From Prolixibacteraceae bacterium (lineage in GTDB: Bacteria > Bacteroidota > Bacteroidia > Bacteroidales > Prolixibacteraceae): a stretch of DNA of 64,000 bases. Below are positions 34,294 through 42,221 of the stretch, in pieces. Where the stretch lies: assembly GCA_025355875.1 (NCBI GenBank), contig JANXYV010000126.1:1-64000 (forward strand), given 5' to 3'. How positions within the stretch are numbered: the first letter of the stretch is position 1; each line of letters begins with the position of its first letter. The position numbers were made by a program, and so were the translations under genes. Under the pieces are notes generated by a model. That model was not told the DNA's origin and did not search any database. It saw nothing but the letters and a program-made list of their open reading frames with translations.

Positions 34294-34830
34294 ATGAAAC
34301 GAAATCGTTTATTCCTGATAATTAGTTTTTTATTCAGTATATCTTGTACTAATACCAACAGCCAAATGCTTGACAAAACCACCGTAAAATCGCTTGACCT
34401 AAACCGTTACCTGGGAATCTGGTACGAAATTGCCCGTTTCCCGCATTCGTTCGAGAAAAACCTGGTTGGAGTGACAGCCACTTACAGCTTGCGCGACGAT
34501 GGAATAATAAAAGTTCTGAACCAGGGTTATAAAAATACTTTGGATGGCAAACTTTCGAAAGCGGTTGGAAAGGCGAAAATTCCTGATCCATCTAAACCGG
34601 CCAACCTGAAGGTTTCTTTTTTCTGGATCTTTTATGCCGAATACAATGTACTCGAACTCGACGAAAATTACCAGTATGCCATGATTGGCAGCTCATCGGA
34701 CAAGTATTTCTGGATCCTTAGCCGGACACCGCAAATGGATCAGTCTGCCTACGAAATGCTGCTCGAAAAAGCCCGGAAACGCGGATACAATTTGGAGAAG
34801 TTGTATAAGGTGCCGCAAAAACTGAATTAA
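34294..34830 (+). CDS. blc: lipocalin family lipoprotein (Blc-like)
   Basis: 178 residues from 34294, where a lipoprotein signal begins (MKRNRLFLIISFLFSISC, lipidated Cys near residue 18). The lipocalin G-x-W signature is RYLGIWYEIARFPHSFEKNLVGVTATYSL. Later motifs are VLNQGYKN, KVSFFWIFYAEYNVLELDENYQYAMIGSS and WILSRTPQM, as in bacterial Blc outer-membrane lipocalins, which bind lysophospholipids or fatty acids. An in-frame extension to 34246 overlaps the promoter box and is rejected. It is 22 bases upstream of an nfeD-type gene, so the two are probably co-transcribed membrane-maintenance genes. Confidence 0.9.
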   Translation: MKRNRLFLIISFLFSISCTNTNSQMLDKTTVKSLDLNRYLGIWYEIARFPHSFEKNLVGVTATYSLRDDGIIKVLNQGYKNTLDGKLSKAVGKAKIPDPSKPANLKVSFFWIFYAEYNVLELDENYQYAMIGSSSDKYFWILSRTPQMDQSAYEMLLEKARKRGYNLEKLYKVPQKLN

Positions 34831-34852
34831 AAACCGTAAAGTTATCTTCGAA

Positions 34853-36259
34853 ATGAAGAAAATAAACCTGATTTGCCTGATATTCCTCTTGTCATTCTTC
34901 AATTCCTTCGGATTTTCAGAAACACCAGTGGAAAAAAAACTGGTTTACAAATTCAACATCCATGAGAATATAGCCCCGGCCATCTGGAGGCAAACCAAAC
35001 AGGCTTTTTCCGAAGCCGAAAAACTAAACGCCGATCTTTTCCTGATCGACATGAATACCTATGGAGGAACGGTGGTTGAAGCCGATTCCATCCGCACACG
35101 AATCCTGAACAGCAAAATCCCGGTAGTGGTGTTTATCGACAACAATGCAGCATCGGCTGGTGCACTCATTTCAATAGCTTGCGACCGTATTTATATGCGG
35201 AGCGGCGCTTCCTTTGGAGCTGCCACTGTGGTGAATCAAACCGGAGAAAAAATGCCGGACAAATATCAATCGTATATGCGGGCTACCATGCGTGCTACGG
35301 CTGAATCACATGGAAAGGATACGATCATCAACGACAAGGATACAACTTTTCGCTGGAAACGCGATCCCCACATTGCAGAAGCAATGGTTGACGAACGGAT
35401 TTATATTCCGAATGTTGTTGATTCTGGTAAAATCCTGACTTTCACACCCACCGAGGCAATGAAAAACAGATACTGCGAAGGTATTTGCGAAAATGTACCG
35501 GAAGTTCTCAAGCTGAATGGAATGGAAAATGCCCGGATTATCGAATACATACCAACAGCATTGGAAAAATTTATTGGATTCATGGTTAATCCGGTAGTCT
35601 CAGGAATACTAATCATGCTCATTTTGGGCGGAATTTATTTCGAAATGCAATCGCCCGGAATTGGCTTTGCGCTGGGAGTGGCTGTTGTCGGAGCGCTTCT
35701 GTATTTCTCACCGCTTTACCTCGAAGGCCTGGCTGCGAATTGGGAAATCCTGATGTTCATCATCGGCTTAATTCTGATTGCACTCGAAATTTTTGTGATA
35801 CCCGGTTTCGGAATTACAGGAATTGCAGGAATTACGCTGACCTTTTCAGGATTGGTGCTCAGTTTAGTTAAAAATGTGAATTTTTCGTTTGATGAAGTCA
35901 GTGGCAACGATTTGCTCACCGCGGTTGGGACGGTCTTTTTCGGAACAATAGGCGGAATCGGTCTGGCTATCTATCTGAGCCAGAAAATGTTTCTGGCCCA
36001 AACCGGACGATTTTCAAAACTGTCACTTAAAGAAGTGATGAGCCTGGAAAGTGGTTATCTTGGCGTTGATCCTGAACTGAATCAGTTGAAAGGGAAAATG
36101 GGAACCGCAATTACCACTCTTCGGCCTTCCGGAAAAATCAGTATTGAAGGCAAAATTTATGATGCCATGGCTGTTGCGGGGATGATTGAAAAAGGAACTG
36201 CAGTAGTGGTTGTTCGAGTTGAAAGTGCCCAGTTATATGTTGAAGAACTTGAAGAGTAA
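34853..36259 (+). CDS. NfeD-type membrane-bound ClpP-class serine protease
   Basis: 468 residues: signal peptide (about 1-22), a ClpP-like protease domain (about 30-235), then three or four transmembrane segments (for example GILIMLILGGIYFEM, FALGVAVVGALLYFSPLYL, ILMFIIGLILIALEIFVIPGFGITGIAGI) and a soluble C-terminal OB-fold (about 395-465, LGVDPELNQLKGKMGTAITTLRPSGKI). The presumed nucleophile serine is in FIDNNAASAGALIS after the oxyanion glycines of NTYGGTV. This is the long NfeD1b form, generally paired with stomatin-like proteins; none is adjacent here, where the partner is a lipocalin. Confidence 0.9.
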   Translation: MKKINLICLIFLLSFFNSFGFSETPVEKKLVYKFNIHENIAPAIWRQTKQAFSEAEKLNADLFLIDMNTYGGTVVEADSIRTRILNSKIPVVVFIDNNAASAGALISIACDRIYMRSGASFGAATVVNQTGEKMPDKYQSYMRATMRATAESHGKDTIINDKDTTFRWKRDPHIAEAMVDERIYIPNVVDSGKILTFTPTEAMKNRYCEGICENVPEVLKLNGMENARIIEYIPTALEKFIGFMVNPVVSGILIMLILGGIYFEMQSPGIGFALGVAVVGALLYFSPLYLEGLAANWEILMFIIGLILIALEIFVIPGFGITGIAGITLTFSGLVLSLVKNVNFSFDEVSGNDLLTAVGTVFFGTIGGIGLAIYLSQKMFLAQTGRFSKLSLKEVMSLESGYLGVDPELNQLKGKMGTAITTLRPSGKISIEGKIYDAMAVAGMIEKGTAVVVVRVESAQLYVEELEE

Positions 36260-36296
36260 TCCTTGGCCAATCACAGGTTCCGGTATAATGAATCGT

Positions 36297-37043
36297 TTAG
36301 TTGATGGAGTATTCAGTTGAAATGACAACCCTCACCTTTTTAAAGATATCATTTGTACCAGAAACATAGCCACCTTCACCTCCTGAGAGAGATGCAGTGC
36401 GATCGACAATTGTGAACAAGCCCTGATTTGCTTTTTTCAACCGGCCCAACTTTGAATTATTCTCTGTTGCGAATTTTATTCCGGCTTCCCTTGCGTTTTG
36501 GGTAGCTTCACTTATCATTTCAGGTTTGATGTCATTCAGTTTTGTGAAGTAATATTGGATTGGATTTCCGTAATCATTGTTTGAAATGACCACTCCGGCC
36601 TGAAGTAATTCTCCGGTCATCCGGCTGACTTTCTGAACCAGATCCACATTGCTGCTGCGAACCTGAATTAGTTGATTCACAAGGTATCTGGGTGTGTTCA
36701 CCTGTTGAAAATTACCGTACTGATTGGCTTTTTTATCGATTACAGAAATTCCTTCAGTTATTATTTCATCGCTTTTGATTTGATTCTGGAGAAGGAATTT
36801 AACAATCTGATTCTTTGAGCCTTCTACTTGTTTGCTGCCATCCATTAGATTATCGCAAACAATGCGTGATTGAATGTTCCATACGACCAGATCAGCTTTT
36901 ACCTCCCTTTCCGAAAGGCCTTTCACACTCACACTTCGGTCTTCAGCTTTAAAGCGCTGGAGTGCCCTGCCAATAAACAAAGCATTGATTCCAAAACTAA
37001 TAACCAAGGCAATTGCAATAATCCAAATGTTGTTGGTTTTCAT
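36297..37043 (-). CDS. SIMPL-domain (DUF541) protein
   Basis: 248 residues with one N-terminal hydrophobic segment (IWIIAIALVISFGINALFIG, about 6-25) that serves as signal or membrane anchor, then a SIMPL domain: RSVSVKGLSEREVKADLVVWNIQ, the conserved YGNPIQYYFTKLNDIKPEMISEATQNAREAG and the C-terminal KKVRVVISTEYSI. The family occurs in periplasm and membranes; its biochemical role is not settled. It is convergent with the nfeD-type gene, with no terminator seen in the 37-base gap, and lies 78 bases after the ribokinase gene in the same direction. Confidence 0.88.
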   Translation of the reverse strand: MKTNNIWIIAIALVISFGINALFIGRALQRFKAEDRSVSVKGLSEREVKADLVVWNIQSRIVCDNLMDGSKQVEGSKNQIVKFLLQNQIKSDEIITEGISVIDKKANQYGNFQQVNTPRYLVNQLIQVRSSNVDLVQKVSRMTGELLQAGVVISNNDYGNPIQYYFTKLNDIKPEMISEATQNAREAGIKFATENNSKLGRLKKANQGLFTIVDRTASLSGGEGGYVSGTNDIFKKVRVVISTEYSIN

Positions 37044-37121
37044 TTTTGAGCGTTTTCGATTGATCTAAATTAAACAAAATCCGGAATATTTCAGCCAAAG
37101 CCGAACAGAAATTCAGGGCAT

Positions 37122-38048
37122 TTAAAGTGTGTGTGTTTGAAGGAATTCTTCAATCTCTCTGCGGGTCGGAGCCGATGGTTGGGCGCCCATGCGGGTTACG
37201 CTGATTGCCGCAGCTGCACTGGCAAAGCGCAGGGCATCTTCGAGGGGTTTTCCTTCGACCAGTGCAACTGCAAGACCACCGCAAAACGTGTCGCCCGCCG
37301 CAGTAGTATCCACTGCTTCAACACGGAAAGCCGGCACCGACACTTTTTCATTCCGGGTCATTACAAAAGCACCTTGTTTTCCGAGGGTGATCACCACTTT
37401 TTCGACTCCCATACCTACTAATTTCTGAGCCGCTTTTTCTGCATCGCTCTCATTGGCGACCGGTATTAAGGATACAAATCCTGCCTCTACTTCATTCAGA
37501 ACCAAAATGTTGACTTTTGAAATGCTAGAAAAATCGAAACTTCTTGCCGGTGCCACGTTCCACATCACCGGTATGCCTTTTTTATCAGCCATTTCCAGCA
37601 CATATTGGATGGTTTCTTCCGGAATTTCATATTGCATCACAATCATGGCCGCCTCATCTATGAGCGTTTCGATGCGGTCGATATAGGATGGCAAAAGCCG
37701 GTAATTGGCCCCCGGGGCTACAGAAAGATAATTCATTCCGGCACCGCCAATCATGATCAGGGCATGACCGCTGGCAATACCTTTTTCCTGAAAGACAAAG
37801 CGGGTGTCGATGTTGTCGTTTTTGAAATTCTGCACCATCTGCGGAGTGTAGGCATCTTCTCCCACACAGTTCACAAACGACACATTACCACCGGCGCGGG
37901 CTGCAGCCACTGCCTGGTTGGCGCCTTTTCCGCCGTAAACCTGAAAAAAATCTGCATCAGTCACCGTTTCGCCTTTTTCCGGCAGATGATCCATTTTCAT
38001 GAGCAAATCGACATTGGAACTGCCGATGACAACTATTCTATTCTTCAT
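37122..38048 (-). CDS. ribokinase-like PfkB sugar kinase (ribokinase or deoxyribokinase)
   Basis: 308 residues from the ATG at 38048; eight further in-frame codons to 38072 overlap the upstream gene and are rejected. N-terminal MKNRIVVIGSSNVDLLMKMDHLPEKGETV and YGGKGANQAVAAARAGG are ribokinase substrate-binding segments, and DTTAAGDTFCGGLAVALVEG is the C-terminal PfkB signature with the catalytic Asp. It is ten bases downstream of a sugar transporter and in the same block as deoC. Phosphorylating deoxyribose for DeoC is as plausible as phosphorylating ribose; sequence alone does not decide. Confidence 0.87.
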   Translation of the reverse strand: MKNRIVVIGSSNVDLLMKMDHLPEKGETVTDADFFQVYGGKGANQAVAAARAGGNVSFVNCVGEDAYTPQMVQNFKNDNIDTRFVFQEKGIASGHALIMIGGAGMNYLSVAPGANYRLLPSYIDRIETLIDEAAMIVMQYEIPEETIQYVLEMADKKGIPVMWNVAPARSFDFSSISKVNILVLNEVEAGFVSLIPVANESDAEKAAQKLVGMGVEKVVITLGKQGAFVMTRNEKVSVPAFRVEAVDTTAAGDTFCGGLAVALVEGKPLEDALRFASAAAAISVTRMGAQPSAPTRREIEEFLQTHTL

Positions 38049-38058
38049 TTTTATCAGT

Positions 38059-39057
38059 TTACCGTGAAACAATGATCATTCCCAATCCAAGGATGAAAAG
38101 TATAAACATCGCGGCCAGATATTTATTGACTGATTTGGGTGCGGCGGCAAATTCTTTCCAGATAAACACTCCCCAGGCAGCAGAAATCATGGTGGCGCCT
38201 TGTCCCAAACCGTATGAAATGGCATAACCCGCTTGTTCCGAAGCGATCAGGTTGAATTCCATGGCAGCGCACCAAATCAGTCCGCCTAAAATCCCTATCA
38301 AGTGAGTTTTTGTTGATCCAAGTTTGATATAGTCGCTGTATTTTACTGCTTTTCCTGAAACTGGTTTGTACATAAACCAGCTGTTGAACACGAAGTTGGA
38401 GATGAAAATCCCGATGGTGAACACAAACATGGCCGAGTAGGGGGTGAGCAAACCTGCTTCCGGAGTGGCGAATTTAACCGTCATCGATGCGGCGACGAAC
38501 CTGTAAAAGAAGCCCATCAAAATTCCGGAAATAACCGAAATCAATATGCCTTTTTTCTGATCTCCTTTCTTTTCCTGAGGAAGCTTGCGATAAGCGGCCG
38601 TATCAACGAGAATTGCGATTACAACCAGCGCCAGCCCGGCAAAAAGCAGATAAGGATTGCCGATCGGAGTAGCAATATAATTAACGATCACGCCAATGAC
38701 CAGTGCCAGACCTACCGCAATCGGAAAGGCTACCGACATTCCGGCAATGGCTGTTGCCGCAACAATCAGCAAGTTGGACAGGTTAAAAATGATACCACCC
38801 AAAAATGCCGAACCCAGTGCTTTTACATCGGCCTGTGCCAGATCGGCCATGAAACCTCGACCGGCGCTGCCCGAACTTCCAAGTGTCAGACCAAAAAGCA
38901 ATGTAGTGATTACCAATCCGATGGAATAATCCCAGTAATAGAGCGGAAACTCCCATTTTTTTGGGGCCATTTTGAGCGTATTGGCCCAGGATCCCCAGCC
39001 TAACATCGTGATGATACAAAAAATAACCGCAAGAGAATAGGAATCAACGATATACAT
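38059..39057 (-). CDS. sugar transporter, GRP/DMT superfamily (10 membrane helices)
   Basis: 332 residues that are almost entirely hydrophobic, with about ten transmembrane helices in two repeats, matching the glucose/ribose porter branch of the drug/metabolite transporter superfamily (also related to RhaT). Marks are MLGWGSWANTLKMAPKKWEFPLYYWDYSIG at the N-terminus, AVGLALVIGVIVNYIATPIGNP in the middle, and YGLGQGATMISAAWGVFIWKEF near the C-terminus. It is co-directional with the kinase (10-base gap) and with deoC upstream, so it likely imports ribose, deoxyribose or a nucleoside-derived pentose by ion symport. Confidence 0.82.
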   Translation of the reverse strand: MYIVDSYSLAVIFCIITMLGWGSWANTLKMAPKKWEFPLYYWDYSIGLVITTLLFGLTLGSSGSAGRGFMADLAQADVKALGSAFLGGIIFNLSNLLIVAATAIAGMSVAFPIAVGLALVIGVIVNYIATPIGNPYLLFAGLALVVIAILVDTAAYRKLPQEKKGDQKKGILISVISGILMGFFYRFVAASMTVKFATPEAGLLTPYSAMFVFTIGIFISNFVFNSWFMYKPVSGKAVKYSDYIKLGSTKTHLIGILGGLIWCAAMEFNLIASEQAGYAISYGLGQGATMISAAWGVFIWKEFAAAPKSVNKYLAAMFILFILGLGMIIVSR

Positions 39058-39083
39058 ACGATAGAAGTTTATAAGGTTTAGTC

Positions 39084-39117
39084 AAAAAAACAGCGGACAA
39101 ATCGAACTTGCCCGCTG
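39084..39117 (-). terminator. intrinsic terminator between deoC and the transporter gene
   Basis: On the minus strand CAGCGGGCAAG pairs with TTTGTCCGCTG (two G-T pairs) around the loop TTCGA, followed by seven T. It lies inside the deoC-transporter gap, so transporter and kinase would depend on read-through or a separate promoter; none is evident. Confidence 0.8.
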
Positions 39118-39162
39118 ACTAAGATAGGCAATTTTAGTAGTTCTGCATTTTTCCTGTAAAAA

Positions 39163-39879
39163 TTAATTTCCGAAGCGTTTCATGGCTTCTTCCATCATAA
39201 CTGCAGTGGCAGTGGCTCCGGAACGCGTGCAACCGACAGCCTGAACGGCAAGTAACTGATCGAGGGTACGGACACCACCGGCAGCCTTCACTTTTACTTT
39301 CGGACCAACACTTTTTTTCATCAGTTTCAATGTTGGAATCGTGGCTCCGACATAGTTATAATCGCCATTGGCCTGTTTCACAAAACCAAAACCAGACGAA
39401 GTTTTTACATAATCGGCACCCACTTCGGTACAAATCTGGCACAGTCTGATCACATCTGCTTCTTTGGTCACATAGTCGGTTTCGAAAATGACTTTCACAA
39501 TGGCACCCAGTCGATGGCATGCATCGGAAACCGATTTGATTTCATCTGAAATGTAATCCCATTTGCCTTGCAAAGCCTTGCCAATGTTGATGACCATGTC
39601 AATTTCGACAGCGCCATCCTTGCAGGCGGTTTCGGCTTCAAACACTTTTACGGAAACCGCTGAATTTCCGGCAGGGAAACCAATCACACAGCCCACCAGT
39701 ACATCGGTGCCTTTCAGAAGTTCAACAGCTTGTTTGACCATATACGGTTTTACACAAACCGAGGCAACGTCGTATTTTTTGGCCACTACACATTCGCGTT
39801 CAAGGTCGGAATCGGTCATGGTCGGGTGAAGGATCGAATGATCGATCATTTTAGCTAGTTTGTAAACAACTTGATTCAT
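39163..39879 (-). CDS. deoC: deoxyribose-phosphate aldolase
   Basis: 238 residues. Class I aldolase that splits 2-deoxyribose-5-phosphate to acetaldehyde and glyceraldehyde-3-phosphate. The Schiff-base lysine is in DYVKTSSGFGF, the proton-relay lysine in VKVKAAGGVRT, and the phosphate-binding region follows in GCTRSGATATAVMMEE; IDHSILHPTMTDSDLE opens the barrel. The Asp-containing GAVEIDMVINIGKALQG is also typical. It is first in a block with a pentose transporter and ribokinase-like kinase, controlled by a promoter whose -33 box is inside a palindromic operator. Confidence 0.95.
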   Translation of the reverse strand: MNQVVYKLAKMIDHSILHPTMTDSDLERECVVAKKYDVASVCVKPYMVKQAVELLKGTDVLVGCVIGFPAGNSAVSVKVFEAETACKDGAVEIDMVINIGKALQGKWDYISDEIKSVSDACHRLGAIVKVIFETDYVTKEADVIRLCQICTEVGADYVKTSSGFGFVKQANGDYNYVGATIPTLKLMKKSVGPKVKVKAAGGVRTLDQLLAVQAVGCTRSGATATAVMMEEAMKRFGN

Positions 39880-39923
39880 AGTATTTTATATTTTATGGGT
39901 AAATTTTACTTTTGAAACTTCAG

Positions 39924-39953
39924 CAAAGATAGAAATTTAACTTGTACGTACAA
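39924..39953 (-). promoter_or_regulatory. promoter of deoC
   Basis: Minus strand: TTG at 39951-39953, exactly 19 bases, then TATCTTTG at 39924-39931 (perfect -7 box). Transcription would begin near 39917, giving a 5' leader of about 38 bases. The -33 triplet is part of the palindrome at 39940-39955. Confidence 0.75.
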
Positions 39954-39955
39954 GT
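39940..39955. promoter_or_regulatory. GntR/AraR-type operator over the deoC -33 box
   Basis: ACTTGTACGTACAAGT is a perfect 16-bp palindrome and differs from the B. subtilis AraR consensus ATTTGTACGTACAAAT only at one symmetric pair. It covers the -33 element of deoC, so repressor binding would block RNA polymerase. No GntR gene is in the window. The remainder of the 39956-40239 gap is AT-rich with nothing further recognised. Confidence 0.75.
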
Positions 39956-40239
39956 AACAATTTTCTTTTTTTTCGGAATTTTCATGAAAGTCCCATCAGA
40001 TCAAAAATCACTTTAGTCTGGTCTCACGACCGGTTGAATAAAATCTGAGAAAAATGCCACCGGAATTCAGATTTGAGTGAACTTATCGGAATGAAAGAAC
40101 ATCTTGTGTAGTTCACTTTTTTAATATGTGAATTTTGTTTCCGGCTTCTATTAAATTTGGGAAATTCAAACTGGGAATTGAGAAATAGATGTATTTTAGA
40201 TGCTTCTAAAAATACAAATTTTCAGTAAAATATCCAGAC

Positions 40240-41394
40240 ATGTATAATTTCGAATTTCAAAATCCGGTCAAGATCATCTTCGGAAAAGGTGAAATCAGCA
40301 AAACAGGTAAGAACATTCCTGTAGGGGCGAAAATTCTTCTCACGTATGGTGGTGGAAGTATCTTTAAGAATGGTGTTTACGATCAGGTAAAGGCATCGGT
40401 TGAAGGTTTTGAAGTGATCGAATTTGGTGGAATTGAACCAAATCCGCATTACGAAACGCTGATGAAAGCGGTTGAAATTGTAAAAAAAGAGAACATTACC
40501 TTTCTGCTTTCGGTGGGTGGCGGTTCTGTACTTGACGGCACAAAATTCATTGCAGCTGCGGCCAGGTATGCCAAAGGAGATCCCTGGAGAATTCTTTCGA
40601 TGCGAGCTCCGGTTTTGGATGCTGTTCCAATCGGAGCAGTATTAACCTTGCCGGCAACCGGTTCAGAAATGAATGCATCATCAGTAATCACGCGGGCTGA
40701 ATATCAGGAAAAGCTGGCATTCATGTCTCCGCTGGTCATGCCATTTTTTTCCATACTTGATCCTGAAGTGATTTTCTCTCTGCCCGAAAAGCAGGTATCC
40801 AATGGGATCGTCGATTCTTTTGTTCATGTCATTGAGCAATATCTGACTTTTCCGGTGAATTCGCCTATCCAGGATCGTTTTGCCGAAGGTATCCTGAAGA
40901 CTTTGACAGAGGAAGGTCCGAAAGTGCTGGCCAACCGGTTGGATTATGATTCAGCGGCCAACCTGATGTGGAGTTCGACAATGGCACTGAATGGTCTGAT
41001 TGGTTCCGGTGTTCCGCAGGATTGGGCCACACACATGATAGGCCACGAGCTGACTGCATTTCATGGGATTGACCATGCCCGGACGTTGGCGATCGTACTT
41101 CCGGGAATTATGCACATCATGAGAGAACAGAAACAGGCGAAAATTATACAATTAGGCGAACGAGTTTGGGGTATTACCGATGGCAGTGCCAATGAACGGA
41201 TTAACCGGACCATCAAAATGACTGCCGGATTCTTTGAATCTGTTGGAATCCCGACCCGATTGTCCGCCTATCAGGTTGGAGCTGAAACCATCGACCGGAT
41301 TTGTGATCGTTTTACTAAAAGAGGTTATAAAATTGGAGAAAAAGCCAATATTGGACCTGGTGAAATCAGGTTAATTCTGGAAGACAGGTTATAG
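40240..41394 (+). CDS. iron-containing alcohol dehydrogenase (YqhD/butanol dehydrogenase-like)
   Basis: 384 residues, type III Fe-ADH of the NADPH-dependent YqhD/BdhA branch. The N-terminus MYNFEFQNPVKIIFGKGEISKTGKNIP is typical. NAD(P) binding is by LSVGGGSVLDGTKFIAAAA. Metal ligands are expected in VDSFVHVIEQYL, GHELTAFHGIDHARTLAIV and nearby. The family reduces medium-chain aldehydes to alcohols. It is divergent from deoC, whose aldolase makes acetaldehyde, so removal of that aldehyde is a reasonable role. Only about 30% like the Fe-ADH at 26647 by eye, so the two are not recent duplicates. Confidence 0.88.
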   Translation: MYNFEFQNPVKIIFGKGEISKTGKNIPVGAKILLTYGGGSIFKNGVYDQVKASVEGFEVIEFGGIEPNPHYETLMKAVEIVKKENITFLLSVGGGSVLDGTKFIAAAARYAKGDPWRILSMRAPVLDAVPIGAVLTLPATGSEMNASSVITRAEYQEKLAFMSPLVMPFFSILDPEVIFSLPEKQVSNGIVDSFVHVIEQYLTFPVNSPIQDRFAEGILKTLTEEGPKVLANRLDYDSAANLMWSSTMALNGLIGSGVPQDWATHMIGHELTAFHGIDHARTLAIVLPGIMHIMREQKQAKIIQLGERVWGITDGSANERINRTIKMTAGFFESVGIPTRLSAYQVGAETIDRICDRFTKRGYKIGEKANIGPGEIRLILEDRL

Positions 41395-41429
41395 TCAATC
41401 CGAATAGCTTCACTTTAATTTCCTGAAAA

Positions 41430-42221
41430 ATGATTCAGCAAAACGATATTACCGTTCAGAGTTGGGAAGAACTTTGTGAGGAAGTTTACCATGATTCGTG
41501 GAAACCGGATCTTGGAAGGTATCGCTCTGATTATGCCTTCCGCGGATTATCGGACATGAACTATGAACTCAAAAACAGTTTTCTTCGCAATTGTGGCGAT
41601 CAGGCTGAACTGGAGTATCATCTGCTGAGGAATTTCAGGAAATATTCGATCAGCAAAGATCCGCAGCTTACCAGCACGTTCTGGCGTTCGCTGGTTCTTG
41701 CGCAACATCACGGCTTGCCAACGCGGCTGATCGACTGGACTTATTCACCGTTTATTGCCATGCATTTTGCGACGGCAAATACGGAAAGACACGATATTGA
41801 TGGAGTCATTTGGAAAGTCGATTTTGTCAAGGTCAACCAGTTGGTGCCATCTCCGTTCAGTCAACATTTAGCTGAAGAAAAGTGCAATGCTTTCACCCTT
41901 GAAATGCTCGAAAAAATCGTCTCGCTTTCTGATTTCGACCGGCTTTTTACCGAAAACCAGGTGCTGTTTTTTGAACCGCCTTCGCTCGATGAGCGAATTG
42001 TGAACCAATTTGCTTTATTTTCGGTAATGACCAGTCCAACTGTAATCCTTGACGAATGGCTTATTCATCATCCTGATCTCTACCGGAGAATCATAATTCC
42101 GAAAGAGTTAAAGCTGGAAGTCAGGGACAAACTTGATCAGGCCAACATTACCGAGCGGGTTCTTTTCCCTGGATTGGACGGACTTGCCAAATGGCTGAAA
42201 CGGCACTATAAACCTGTTTAG
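41430..42221 (+). CDS. FRG-domain protein
   Basis: 263 residues, soluble. The name-giving Phe-Arg-Gly is at residues 37-39 (DYAFRGLSDMNYELKNS) and the second conserved block is LAQHHGLPTRLIDWTYSPFIAMHFAT (about 91-116), both diagnostic of the FRG domain. The biochemical function of the domain is not established; it often appears in accessory and defence-related loci. Here it is a lone gene 35 bases after an Fe-ADH. Its TAG stop overlaps the stop codon of the convergent gene by two bases, so there is no spacer or terminator between them. Confidence 0.85.
   Translation: MIQQNDITVQSWEELCEEVYHDSWKPDLGRYRSDYAFRGLSDMNYELKNSFLRNCGDQAELEYHLLRNFRKYSISKDPQLTSTFWRSLVLAQHHGLPTRLIDWTYSPFIAMHFATANTERHDIDGVIWKVDFVKVNQLVPSPFSQHLAEEKCNAFTLEMLEKIVSLSDFDRLFTENQVLFFEPPSLDERIVNQFALFSVMTSPTVILDEWLIHHPDLYRRIIIPKELKLEVRDKLDQANITERVLFPGLDGLAKWLKRHYKPV

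Noticed and set aside
26647-41394. The two Fe-ADH genes (26647-27822 and 40240-41394) as a recent duplication
   Set aside because: They belong to different branches of the family and share only the general motifs.
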